Shown here: positions 52,835 through 60,932 of the stretch, in pieces
Layout: the number at the start of each line of letters is the position of its first letter
How positions within the stretch are numbered: position 1 is the first letter of the stretch
Source: an uncultured Bacteroidales bacterium
Lineage (GTDB): Bacteria; Bacteroidota; Bacteroidia; Bacteroidales; F082
Length of the DNA: 64,000 nt
Assembly: GCA_937902805.1 (NCBI GenBank)
Contig: CALEMB010000102.1
Location: forward strand, 10,570 to 74,569
Reading direction: 5' to 3'
Position numbers and translations under genes: made by a program
Notes under the pieces: model-generated
The model's database searches: none
Told to the model about the DNA's origin: nothing
Seen by the model: only the letters and a program-made list of their open reading frames with translations

Positions 52835-54859
52835 CTATAAAACCGTCACCCGCTTTGTTTCAACACCCTTTGTCGTCTCCACCTTGATGACATACACACC
52901 CGCTGCTTGGTTGCTGAAATCGTATTCATAGGTGCCGCCATTCACGGGACTTTCAAAGACTTTTTCTCCATTGATATTGAAGATGAGGATGTTCTGGATG
53001 TCCTCAGCCTCGATGGTCACCTTGCCGTATGTCGGATTGGGATAAACTGCTGTAACTACGGCTTCACCTTCCGAAACCGCAGTGCAATCTTCAACGAACT
53101 CATAGAAACCGACCATTCCGGTTGGGTCGTACCATGGAGAGTTTTGATAAGCTTCGACGCATCCGCAAGGAACGGTAAGCGTTTGAACGCCAAATTCGGC
53201 AAACACCTGACATCCATAGTCGTCTCCAAGCGTAGCAGGAGTGGTGGCCAAAGACACAGCCTCCGTTATGTGTGAGCACTTCCTGAAGGCCCAGTCGCCG
53301 ATGTAAGCAACAGATTCGCCTAAAACCAATTTCCCATCTAATCCTTCACACTGGAAAAATGCGCTGGCTCCGATTGAAGTTACCGAATTTGGGATGATTA
53401 AATCGCCCGTCAGGTCGAAGCAAAAACCAAAGGCGTTATCTCCAATGGAAACTACTGAATCCGGTATTTCTATTGATGTCAGTCCGGTGATGCCCTTGAA
53501 TGCATTATTGCCGATGGAAGTGACCGTGTTGGGGATCAGAGTGTTTTTGCATCCAAAAACCAGCTCGTTTGTGCTTCTCACAATGATGGCGTTGCAATCG
53601 TTTCTTGAGTCATAATTGGGGTTTTCGGGGTCGACAACCATACCGTCGAAATCGCAATACACAAAAGCGTCTTCGCCAATGGATTCCACGTTGCTCGGAA
53701 TGCTCAATACGCCGGTCAAGCCGTCGCATGAATTGAAAGCCCAGGCACCTATACTAGTAAGGCCAGAGCCCAATACTAATGATCCGTCAAAAGCATAGCA
53801 AGTATGGAATGCGCTAGGCTCAATGGTGACCACTGAATTAGGAATCACCAAATCGCCTGTGAAACCTGAGCAATACGCAAATGCACCCTCCTCAATGGTG
53901 GTCACGGAATTCGGAATGGACAAACTTGTCAGATAGAAACAATACATAAAAGCGGTGTTTCCGATGACTGTCACAGCAAAGTCGTGTCCCTCGTAACTCA
54001 CCGATGCAGGAATGACCAACGGTCCGGCGGCTTCGTAGCCGTTGACATGACCAGTAACCGTTACGGAAACTTGGTCTTCATTGACACGATAGTTCAAATC
54101 ACCGACAGTGAATTCCGACGGATACGGACTAGAGCCATAGGTCATGAACAGGCAGGTTGGATCATAGCCGTTGCTTCCGTCGTTGAGCGATCCTATGACG
54201 GTGTAAGCTCCGGTATTGGTGTCAATCTGATACAAATTGCCATAGTGAGCGCCAAACAATTCGCCCGTCATCATGTCAAAAGCCATCTTTATCGGCAAAT
54301 CAATCGGGTTGATCACAGTCAATTGCGCATTGGAAAGATTCAATATGCCAAACTCACCCCAAGAACTTAACATATAAGCGTTACCATCCATATTGATAGC
54401 CAAATTGAAGCCATCATGCTCTATCGTTCCATGGTCTTGCATGTCGCTCGGATTAGCCGGATCGAAGCTTTTCAGGTGTTCATTGGTAATGATATAAATC
54501 CTTCCGTCGGCAGGATTGTATGACATATCATTGACATAGGAGACGCCTGCAATCATCACTTCGGGTGCCCCGATAAAATTATTGGTGGCATCAAAGCTTG
54601 ACCTGCAAATGTTATAGCTGTTGTCGTTGTTCACACTCCATACATAACCGTTGGCAAAGGTTGCTGTATTTGCAGGAGGAAGCACGTCCGACGCAACGGA
54701 CACCGACCCTAAATCCTGCATAGTAAAAGAGACATACTTGTATTCTGCCGGATTGGGGGGTAAGATGTATCCGAACCAGTTGGCGGTTGATGCGGGTTGT
54801 GCGTTCGCAACGCCAATAAACGCGAACAACAACAAAACGAGATGTAAATACTTTTTCAT
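52835..54859 (-). CDS. T9SS surface protein with BspA-type leucine-rich repeats
   Basis: 674 aa, signal peptide MKKYLHLVLLLFAFIGVANAQ. Residues about 24-245 form a propeller-like module also found in the protein at 60933 (shared GYVWSV, DMSYNPADGRIYI and AFDMMTGELFG). About 250-590 are BspA-type LRR_5 repeats: TSLSIPNSVTTIEEGAFAYC, LVIPNSVVTIEPSAFHTC, LSIPSNVESIGEDAFVYC and similar. The C-terminus (about 598-674, VYPNPTYGKVTIE ... AAGVYVIKVET) is a T9SS type A sorting domain. Probably adhesive or host-interacting; BspA-type LRRs are known in attachment proteins of oral and gut Bacteroidota, but the function here is unproven. Confidence 0.9.
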   Translation of the reverse strand: MKKYLHLVLLLFAFIGVANAQPASTANWFGYILPPNPAEYKYVSFTMQDLGSVSVASDVLPPANTATFANGYVWSVNNDNSYNICRSSFDATNNFIGAPEVMIAGVSYVNDMSYNPADGRIYIITNEHLKSFDPANPSDMQDHGTIEHDGFNLAINMDGNAYMLSSWGEFGILNLSNAQLTVINPIDLPIKMAFDMMTGELFGAHYGNLYQIDTNTGAYTVIGSLNDGSNGYDPTCLFMTYGSSPYPSEFTVGDLNYRVNEDQVSVTVTGHVNGYEAAGPLVIPASVSYEGHDFAVTVIGNTAFMYCFYLTSLSIPNSVTTIEEGAFAYCSGFTGDLVIPNSVVTIEPSAFHTCYAFDGSLVLGSGLTSIGAWAFNSCDGLTGVLSIPSNVESIGEDAFVYCDFDGMVVDPENPNYDSRNDCNAIIVRSTNELVFGCKNTLIPNTVTSIGNNAFKGITGLTSIEIPDSVVSIGDNAFGFCFDLTGDLIIPNSVTSIGASAFFQCEGLDGKLVLGESVAYIGDWAFRKCSHITEAVSLATTPATLGDDYGCQVFAEFGVQTLTVPCGCVEAYQNSPWYDPTGMVGFYEFVEDCTAVSEGEAVVTAVYPNPTYGKVTIEAEDIQNILIFNINGEKVFESPVNGGTYEYDFSNQAAGVYVIKVETTKGVETKRVTVL

Positions 54860-54919
54860 GGTAATAAGTTTTAGTTTTACATTATTATTTCAATATAGTA
54901 TTCGTTTCCCTGTTCATTT

Positions 54920-55375
54920 TTAATCCTTGCATAGTCTCTCAATCAACGCTTTATGTTGCGGATACCGCTTCAAAAGGTCGGATTTTTTCGCCAACTCGAA
55001 ATTCTCAAAAGTGAAGGCGGGAGCCACAGCGCATCCCACGAGTGTGAATCCCTTTTTGCCTGGCAATTCCGCTGCAAACCACTGCTCCGGCTCGATGACG
55101 ACCTGCATCTCTGCATCGGCAGACAGATGGTGGGTCTTCAATTCACCGTCGGGAGCGATAACATAGATGTCAAGAGGCTCGCCGGCATGGTAGTGCCAAA
55201 TCTCCACCACATCATGCAAGCGATGGAAAGCTGAGAAGTTTTCATCACACAGCATATAATATATGGTGGAAATCCGCTTCTTGCCGTTTTCGTCGTTGCC
55301 ATATATCTGACGGTACCAGCCGCCTTCGGGATGGGGCGTGAGGCCCAGTTCTTGGATGTATTCTTTTTCGTCCAT
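54920..55375 (-). CDS. Cupin (DUF985 / Cupin_5 family) protein
   Basis: 151 aa single-domain cupin. The family pattern is clear: LGLTPHPEGGWYRQIY, TIYYMLCDENFSAFHRLHDVVEIWHYHAGEPLDIYV and VIEPEQWFAAEL, then GFTLVGCAVAPAFTFENFEL. The biochemical role of the family is not firmly established. It lies upstream of the LRR gene on the same strand, 60 bp apart, and downstream of the acyltransferase gene. Confidence 0.88.
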   Translation of the reverse strand: MDEKEYIQELGLTPHPEGGWYRQIYGNDENGKKRISTIYYMLCDENFSAFHRLHDVVEIWHYHAGEPLDIYVIAPDGELKTHHLSADAEMQVVIEPEQWFAAELPGKKGFTLVGCAVAPAFTFENFELAKKSDLLKRYPQHKALIERLCKD

Positions 55376-55420
55376 AACTTTTTTGCTTCTGCTTTATTAG
55401 CTGAATTTGGTGACCGAATC

Positions 55421-56041
55421 TCAAAGCCTTTTCACCAGCTCATCCATCAAGTCTTTCATCTTTTGTTGCAACACCTCTGTTTGTTCCCTGATGTATTTGG
55501 AGTTCATGCTTTTTGTGGGAGGATCTAAATGGAACTGAGGCGACACGATGAGGCGGGCACGAGGCCCGAAAACCTTAATCGGCCCATCGATGTAAACCAT
55601 CACCAGCGGAGCCTGTGATTTGGCGGCGAGTATGGTCGCACCTGGATGGAATGGCAACTGTTTCCTGTGCTCACCGTGACGACCTTCGGGGAAGATGGCC
55701 ACGCACTCCTTGTCTTCTTGTATCGTCTTTATTGATTTGTCAATCCATGATAAATCGGCATTCTCTCGGTCGATGGGGATGCATCGTGTGTGACGCAGAA
55801 AGAACCCAAAGCCCCGTTGCTCAAAACGGTCTTTAGCAGCAAGGTTATGTATCCTGTCCTTACGGAACATTGTGGTCACCACCGGCCCATCAAGATGACC
55901 GGTGTGATTGATGATAAGCAGCGAGGGACTGTCAAGTTTGCAAGGATGTTTCGGAGGTTCCACATAATACACCTTTGGCCTTAAAAGCACTTTTACAAGG
56001 AATACCGTAATCCCTTCCACAATATGTGTTGTTATATCCAT
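55421..56041 (-). CDS. PlsC-like 1-acyl-glycerol-3-phosphate acyltransferase
   Basis: 206 aa from the ATG at 56041 (MDITTHIVEG); an upstream TTG in frame is less likely. The acyltransferase motif H-x4-D is visible in INHTGHLDGP, and the second motif in AIFPEGRHGEHRK, with AAKSQAPLVMVYI later. Short N-terminal hydrophobic segment (VEGITVFLVKVLL) suggests membrane association. Likely acylates lysophosphatidate in phospholipid synthesis, although PlsC-like proteins with other acceptors exist. Confidence 0.85.
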   Translation of the reverse strand: MDITTHIVEGITVFLVKVLLRPKVYYVEPPKHPCKLDSPSLLIINHTGHLDGPVVTTMFRKDRIHNLAAKDRFEQRGFGFFLRHTRCIPIDRENADLSWIDKSIKTIQEDKECVAIFPEGRHGEHRKQLPFHPGATILAAKSQAPLVMVYIDGPIKVFGPRARLIVSPQFHLDPPTKSMNSKYIREQTEVLQQKMKDLMDELVKRL

Positions 56042-56125
56042 CTTTTTACTTGATAAAATAGTCAACAATATTGCATACAGTTATTTAACTTGGAAACGAC
56101 TATAAGCCCACAACAATGGACATGA

Positions 56126-57010
56126 TCAATCATTTTCCTCCAACCACTTCTCCAAAATGGCGCAATACTTGTCGGTTTGTTCGACGAAGCAAGTGTGACG
56201 GGCACCTTTGAAGACCTCCCAACGGCTGTTGGGGATGTTCTCGTAGAGCGATGCCGCCACTACAGGAGTGCAGATGTCGCGGGTGCCGCTGCATATCAGG
56301 CAGGGTTGCTTGATTTCGTCGAGGCGGTCGGTGTATTCGAAATCGGCCAAGTCGCCTAAGGGCTGGTATTCGTTAGGTCCCCAACCATAGAGATAGGCTT
56401 CGTTGCCTGCGCGTTTGGGACGGCGGAGGCATTCGGGTGAGTTCTCGTCGACACTGATGACATACCGTTCGTAATAATGGTCGTTAGCACGGAGATAATC
56501 GGGGTCGTCCCATTTGCCAGTGGCTTCGGCGCGACGGATGGCTTCTTGGTCTTCCTCAGGCATGTATTTGATGAGGCGGTGTTGCTCGCTGGCCCAGAGT
56601 GAGCTGGAGGCGTGGCCCGATGAGAGAATCACCGACTTGACGCCTTTGGGCTGGCAGTCGATGATGTAGGCAATGGCCTGCATGGCACCCCACGATTGTC
56701 CGAGGAGGTGAATCTGGTCAAGATGCAGATGCTCGCGCAGGGCAATGAGCTCGTTGATCCAGGTCTCTTGTGTCCACAGCTCAGGATGACCGTCGAGATA
56801 GGAGTTGCCGCAGCCGATTTGGTCGTAGGAAATCACCTGACGGCCTGTGTCGGCGATGCGGTCCAATACCTCGAAATAGTTGTGCGTGCTGCCTGGTCCA
56901 CCGTGCAGTAGCAACAAAGCGGGTTTGTTGGAAGGCTCGCCTACAATGCGGTAGTATGTCTGATAGCCCAAGTAGGGCATATATCCTTCAGTGATGGGTT
57001 GCTGTTTCAT
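56126..57010 (-). CDS. Proline iminopeptidase-family alpha/beta hydrolase
   Basis: 294 aa from the ATG at 57010. Upstream in-frame starts lie before the promoter -7 box at 57036-57043. The oxyanion-hole motif LLLLHGGPGSTHNYF, the nucleophile elbow LLGQSWGAMQA (Ser), the acid Asp in CSGTRDICTP and the His in GARHTCF complete the triad. Cytosolic by sequence. The family (S33) removes N-terminal proline from peptides. It precedes, and may be transcribed separately from, the acyltransferase gene. Confidence 0.9.
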   Translation of the reverse strand: MKQQPITEGYMPYLGYQTYYRIVGEPSNKPALLLLHGGPGSTHNYFEVLDRIADTGRQVISYDQIGCGNSYLDGHPELWTQETWINELIALREHLHLDQIHLLGQSWGAMQAIAYIIDCQPKGVKSVILSSGHASSSLWASEQHRLIKYMPEEDQEAIRRAEATGKWDDPDYLRANDHYYERYVISVDENSPECLRRPKRAGNEAYLYGWGPNEYQPLGDLADFEYTDRLDEIKQPCLICSGTRDICTPVVAASLYENIPNSRWEVFKGARHTCFVEQTDKYCAILEKWLEEND

Positions 57011-57035
57011 AATGTGGTGTGTTTTATGGTTGCAA

Positions 57036-57043
57036 AAATACAA
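57036..57043 (-). promoter_or_regulatory. -7 element of the iminopeptidase gene
   Basis: TATTTTTG on the minus strand, 26 bp before the ATG at 57010 and overlapping the 3' end region of the upstream DUF1295 gene. Confidence 0.6.
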
Positions 57044-57052
57044 AAGCCGCAA

Positions 57053-58000
57053 TTACGCATTGTATTTGTGCCCGGGGAAAAACTTATTCACCTTCTTGCA
57101 GTATTCGGCGTATTCCGGGTACTTGTCGCCGCTGATACCTTCAACGAGGTTGGTGCTGGCCGTAAAGAGGACAATCAGCAGCAGGGCTCCGATCATGCTC
57201 CAGTTGATGATGCCGACACCGGCACCGATGGAGAAAATGTAGAAGCTTACCCAGATGGCTTGTTCAGCCATATAGTTGGGATGACGGCTCACGTTCCATA
57301 ACCCATGGGTGTTGAAACCTTTGTTGTAGGGCGAGGGAAGTTCCTCCAGCGTCTTTCCGGACTTGATCATTGCCCATTTCTTGCTTTGGAAATCCCATTG
57401 CTGCTTGTCGGCTATGGTCTCATAAAGGATGAAGCCAAACATCAGCACGGCAGCGATGGCATCCACCCAACCGAAAGGCTCGGTAGAACCCATGCACACC
57501 AGCGCGGGGAATGTGAACATGAGGATGAGGGCATTCTGATAGCCCGAGATGAAAAAGAGGTCGAATGCCATCCATACAGCCTTGTTCTGTAAGAAAGGAA
57601 GGGCGCGGACCTTTTCCCAACGATAGTCTTCTTCTCCTTCCCAAAAACGGAGTTTGTAGGCCCCTTTTTTCGCGAAGTTGTAGGTGAGGCGAATGCCCCA
57701 AAGAGTAACCAGCACCGCCATCACGACAAGTCGGGGATGCATACCGCCTTTCGCGGCGATAATCCAGCAATAGGCGATGGGGATGAGGCTCCATATCTTG
57801 TCGACCTGACTGTTGTTGCCAGTGATTTCGGCCACCGTGAAGCAGAGCAATGCACTGCATCCAGCGACAATGCCGAGGATTTTCAGTGTTTCCAACTGTA
57901 AGTCATCGAGTGCAGGACCTACATAGATGTAAAGTAGGGGGCACACTACAAGCGATAGCAGGAGCAGCGTGCACATAAGAGGGATGTTCATTTTTTGCAT
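57053..58000 (-). CDS. DUF1295 / steroid 5-alpha-reductase-like membrane protein
   Basis: 315 aa from the ATG at 58000. A longer in-frame start would lie upstream of the promoter at 58034-58041. Multi-pass membrane protein with DKIWSLIPIAYCWI (the DUF1295 signature region), LWGIRLTYNFAKKGAY and the C-terminal GLWNVSRHPNYMAEQAIWVSFYIFS, which resembles the cofactor-binding part of steroid reductases and isoprenylcysteine methyltransferases. Substrate unknown. The stop is 43 bp before the start of the iminopeptidase gene. Confidence 0.87.
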   Translation of the reverse strand: MQKMNIPLMCTLLLLSLVVCPLLYIYVGPALDDLQLETLKILGIVAGCSALLCFTVAEITGNNSQVDKIWSLIPIAYCWIIAAKGGMHPRLVVMAVLVTLWGIRLTYNFAKKGAYKLRFWEGEEDYRWEKVRALPFLQNKAVWMAFDLFFISGYQNALILMFTFPALVCMGSTEPFGWVDAIAAVLMFGFILYETIADKQQWDFQSKKWAMIKSGKTLEELPSPYNKGFNTHGLWNVSRHPNYMAEQAIWVSFYIFSIGAGVGIINWSMIGALLLIVLFTASTNLVEGISGDKYPEYAEYCKKVNKFFPGHKYNA

Positions 58001-58019
58001 AATGTTGCGCGTTTTATGA

Positions 58020-58343
58020 TTTTCAAATCGCTGCAAAAATACAAAATATGCAATCAAAGCACAAAAATATTATCTTGACCCTGACGACCCTGATGAACTG
58101 ATTGAGTTTACTTTGCTTTCCAACTCTAATGAGGATGCCCTCTCGGCGATTTTGGAAGGCAGGGATTTGAAGCTCGAAAGACAAACCGAAGAAGAAGCTT
58201 ACGCCGATGTGATGCTTCGCGCCACCAGCGACGGTCAGTATGTGGATTTCGTTATCCATGTCATTATGAATCATGTGGAAGGTCTTGGTGATAATTCGAC
58301 AAGTTTCTCGGTTAGTAAGATAATCATTTGTTTGAGATTTTGA
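58020..58343 (+). pseudogene. Possible gene remnant without an ATG
   Basis: An open frame of 107 codons with sensible, charged protein composition (YYLDPDDPDELIEFTLLSNS, then DALSAILEGRDLKLE and EEEAYADVMLRATSDGQYVDFVIHVI) but no ATG; only TTG at 58113 could serve. A strong terminator in the same orientation follows directly. It overlaps the promoter of the minus-strand DUF1295 gene. I read it as the tail of a decayed gene. No family recognised. Confidence 0.35.
58034..58041 (-). promoter_or_regulatory. -7 element of the DUF1295 gene
   Basis: TATTTTTG on the minus strand, 34 bp before the ATG at 58000. Confidence 0.6.
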
Positions 58344-58350
58344 TGTTGTT

Positions 58351-58386
58351 GAGGGCTGCCCGAGTTTGGGTGGCCCTCGTTTTTTG
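58351..58386 (+). terminator. Rho-independent terminator, plus strand
   Basis: GAGGGC-CCC and GGG-GCCCTC pair around GAGTTT and are followed by GTTTTTT. Confidence 0.75.
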
Positions 58387-58387
58387 C

Positions 58388-58418
58388 AAAAAAAAGCCGG
58401 CAGCTTGCGCCACCGGCC
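58388..58418 (-). terminator. Rho-independent terminator of the marC-like gene
   Basis: On the minus strand GCCGG ... CCGGC followed by eight T residues, about 40 bp after the marC stop. Confidence 0.75.
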
Positions 58419-58459
58419 CAACAAAATGAAAGAAAAAATAGATTTTAGTTATTCTTGGT

Positions 58460-59056
58460 TTATTTCGGTACACTCGCGATAATCACGGAGATGTTGTTCA
58501 CAAACATGTTCACGGCGATGGCCAAGAGGATGACGCCGAAAAACTTGCGCAGGATGAAAATCAGGTTGTTGCCCAGCAGTTTTTGGATGTTGTCCAGCTG
58601 ACGGATGACGATATAATCTAAGATGATGTTGAGTATCAGTCCGATGAGAATGTTGATAATGGCGTAGTCGGCGCGAAGCGAAAGCAGGGCGGTCAGTGCA
58701 CCAGGCCCTGCAATCAGTGGAAAGGCAATCGGCACGATGCTGGCTCCGCCTGTGCCGCCCTCGTTCTTGATGATTTCACGACCCAAAATCATTTCCACTG
58801 CTAAGATGAATAGAACGAACGAACCAGCGACGGCAAACGAAGCCGCATCGATGCCAAAGAGTCTCAACAAGGCGTCGCCTGCAAAAAAGAACGCCAAAAA
58901 CAAGCCCAAAGCCGTCAGGCAGGCTTGTCCCGCCTTGATGCTTTTATGTTGCTCCTTGATGTTCATCAGGATGGGAATCGAGCCTAGAATGTCGATGATG
59001 GCCGCCATCACGATGAAGGAACTGAAGATTTCAACGAAGTTGATGCTTTTTATCAT
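58460..59056 (-). CDS. MarC family integral membrane protein
   Basis: 198 aa, six hydrophobic helices. AIIDILGSIPILMNI near the N-terminus and the GGTGGASIVPIAFPLIAGPGALTALLSL segment (core VPIAFPLIAGPGA) are the family signature. Transport substrate unknown; the name derives from a locus once thought linked to multiple antibiotic resistance, an idea not supported for MarC itself. Monocistronic on the minus strand, with its own terminator. Confidence 0.92.
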   Translation of the reverse strand: MIKSINFVEIFSSFIVMAAIIDILGSIPILMNIKEQHKSIKAGQACLTALGLFLAFFFAGDALLRLFGIDAASFAVAGSFVLFILAVEMILGREIIKNEGGTGGASIVPIAFPLIAGPGALTALLSLRADYAIINILIGLILNIILDYIVIRQLDNIQKLLGNNLIFILRKFFGVILLAIAVNMFVNNISVIIASVPK

Positions 59057-59083
59057 GGTTGTTGTGTGCTTTTATGCCTTAAT

Positions 59084-59172
59084 CGTCATTGCGGACTTGA
59101 TCCGCAATCTCCCGAACGCAAAGGGATTCGTCTCCGTGCTTGGGAGATGGCGGATGTTCCTCCGCCATGACG
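59084..59172. repeat. VIADLIRN-type palindromic repeat
   Basis: CGTCATTGCGGA ... TCCGCAATCTCCC on the left and the imperfect complement GGGAGATGGCGGA ... TCCGCCATGACG on the right form a long hairpin between the marC and CoA-transferase genes. In translation it gives the VIADLIRNLP peptide seen as spurious protein in many genomes. It differs from the VIPAQAG-type repeats here. Confidence 0.7.
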
Positions 59173-59194
59173 GTAATGGCGTAGGGTAGCCTTT

Positions 59195-60511
59195 TTATCC
59201 GAGTGTATTCCAAAGATAATGGAAATGCGGCCCAAAGCGCTTGAATGCAGCCTCATCCAACTGCTCTTGGAACTGCGGATGCGCCACCGAGATGATGAGT
59301 TTCGCCCTCTCTTGTAGTGACCTGCCATACAGGTTTACCGCGCCGTATTCCGTGATGAACCAATGGATATGGTTGCGCGTGGTAACGGCACCTGAGCCCA
59401 AGTCCAAAGTGGGCACGATTTTGTTGATACCTTTTCGCGTCGTCGAAGGCATAGCGATGATGGCCTTGCCGCCTTTGGCACGCGACGAGCCATAGACGTA
59501 GTCGATTTGCCCGCCCACGCCGGAATAGATGCGCTCGCCTAATGAGTCGGCGCACACCTGCCCTGAGAGGTCGATTTGTATGCCCGAGTTGATGGAAGTC
59601 ATCTTGGGCTGTTGTGCGATGATGAAGGGGTCGTTGGTGTAGTCCACATCCATCAGCAGCACTTCGTGGTTGCCGTCGATGAAATCATAGATTTTCTTGG
59701 AGCCCATCACGAAGGTGGAGACAATCTTGCCTTTGTTGAGTTTCTTGTTGTTGCCCGTGATGATACCTTTCTTAACAAGGGGCAGGATGCCGTCGGAGAA
59801 CATCTCGGTGTGGATGCCGATGTCCTTGTGGTTGTGGAGGCACGAAAGGATGGCGTTGGGGATAGATCCGATACCCATCTGTAGGCAGGCACCGTCCTCG
59901 ATGAGTTCGGCACAATAGCGACCAATGGTCTTCTCGATCTCATTAGGCTCGGGCATGTCGACAGTGAGCAAGGGTGTATCGTCCTCGACAAATACATTGA
60001 TCTTGCTGATATGGACCAGCGCATCGCCGAAGGTGCGCGGTACATGCTTGTTGACCACGGCGATGACAAACTCGGCACTCTCCATAGCCGCCAAGGTGGC
60101 GTCGACGGAAGAACCTAACGATACGTATCCGAACTTGTCGGGCGGACACACCTGAATCATCGCCACGTTGCACTTGATATAACGCTCGCGATAAAGTTTC
60201 GAGGTCTCGCCCAGAAACACAGGAATATAGTCGGCCAAGCCTTTCTGTACGCTCTCGCGCACATTGGCACCAACGAAAAAGGCGTTGTGCTGGAAGATGC
60301 CTTCAAACTCTGGATTGACGTAAGGTGCAGCACCCTCTGTATGCAAATGGTGAATATAAACGTTCTTGAGTTCGCCGGCGCGACCTCTGTCGCACAAGGC
60401 TTTGACGAGGCATTGCGGCACATTTGACACCGAACTGATGTGGACGTGGTCGCCCGACTTAATGACTTTGACGGCCTCTTCGGCCGTAACTGCTTGATAC
60501 TGTTTCTTCAT
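59195..60511 (-). CDS. Acyl-CoA:carboxylate CoA-transferase (acetyl-CoA hydrolase/4-hydroxybutyrate CoA-transferase family)
   Basis: 438 aa class I CoA-transferase. Residues 1-200 form the N-terminal domain (GDHVHISSVSNVP); the catalytic Glu236 lies in IHTEMFSDG; the C-terminal domain has GVGGQIDYVYGSSRAKGGKAIIAMPST and RTNVHWFITEYGAV-like RNHIHWFITEYGAVNLYG. These enzymes move CoA between acetate, propionate, butyrate, succinate or 4-hydroxybutyrate. The ATG at 60511 is right: a longer open frame to 60739 runs through a cobalamin riboswitch and is not coding. B12 control fits a role in the succinate-propionate pathway, where methylmalonyl-CoA mutase needs B12. Confidence 0.9.
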   Translation of the reverse strand: MKKQYQAVTAEEAVKVIKSGDHVHISSVSNVPQCLVKALCDRGRAGELKNVYIHHLHTEGAAPYVNPEFEGIFQHNAFFVGANVRESVQKGLADYIPVFLGETSKLYRERYIKCNVAMIQVCPPDKFGYVSLGSSVDATLAAMESAEFVIAVVNKHVPRTFGDALVHISKINVFVEDDTPLLTVDMPEPNEIEKTIGRYCAELIEDGACLQMGIGSIPNAILSCLHNHKDIGIHTEMFSDGILPLVKKGIITGNNKKLNKGKIVSTFVMGSKKIYDFIDGNHEVLLMDVDYTNDPFIIAQQPKMTSINSGIQIDLSGQVCADSLGERIYSGVGGQIDYVYGSSRAKGGKAIIAMPSTTRKGINKIVPTLDLGSGAVTTRNHIHWFITEYGAVNLYGRSLQERAKLIISVAHPQFQEQLDEAAFKRFGPHFHYLWNTLG

Positions 60512-60589
60512 AAACACAGTTGTTACTTGTTCAACTTCAAAAACAGCAGCAAGAGGACAAAATGGAAAGACAGGAAACCGATGCGTTTC

Positions 60590-60797
60590 CCTTTGATTCC
60601 CAAGCTCTTGTTCCCGAAAGCTGCGAATATTGGAAAAGGGCAGGTCTTCTGGCTCGTCCCAGTCTGCGGCGTCTTCCCGATAACGAATATCAGTGACGTA
60701 GGTGCCACAGACCTTGATGGAACTTACAGCTACGGGCATAGCCCCCGAATCTCACGGGGTTCCCTATTAATCTTTGGTAAGAACCCAAATCCGGCGG
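60590..60797 (-). promoter_or_regulatory. Cobalamin riboswitch
   Basis: On the minus strand the core reads AATAGGGAACCCCGTGAG, then CGGGGGCTATGCCCGTAGCTGTAAG, and the B12 box GAGCCAGAAGACCTGCC (about 60655-60639). Order, spacing and sequence match the cobalamin riboswitch consensus (AGGGAA, GGTG-like, GCCCGC-ACTGTAA-like, AGCCAGGAGACCTGCC). It ends about 80-130 nt before the CoA-transferase ATG at 60511, and the -7 box lies just upstream at 60798-60805. Confidence 0.9.
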
Positions 60798-60805
60798 CAA
60801 AAATA
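60798..60805 (-). promoter_or_regulatory. -7 element of the riboswitch-CoA-transferase transcript
   Basis: TATTTTTG on the minus strand directly upstream of the riboswitch; TTTG lies about 23 bp further upstream. Confidence 0.65.
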
Positions 60806-60877
60806 GAGAATTTTTCATTACCGATTTACAAAATGACATTTTTTGGCCTGTTCAAAAGTTTTGTGACGTTAAAATTG

Positions 60878-60885
60878 TACCTTTG
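60878..60885 (+). promoter_or_regulatory. -7 element of the 455-aa T9SS gene
   Basis: TACCTTTG on the plus strand, 47 bp before the ATG at 60933. Divergent from the riboswitch promoter. Confidence 0.55.
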
Positions 60886-60932
60886 CCATAGCTTTCTAAA
60901 TCATTCATCATAAATCAAAGCACTTTAACGAT

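Noticed and set aside
60512..60739. N-terminal extension of the CoA-transferase (frame open from 60739)
   Set aside because: This DNA is the cobalamin riboswitch and leader; the conserved protein begins at MKKQYQAV, 60511.
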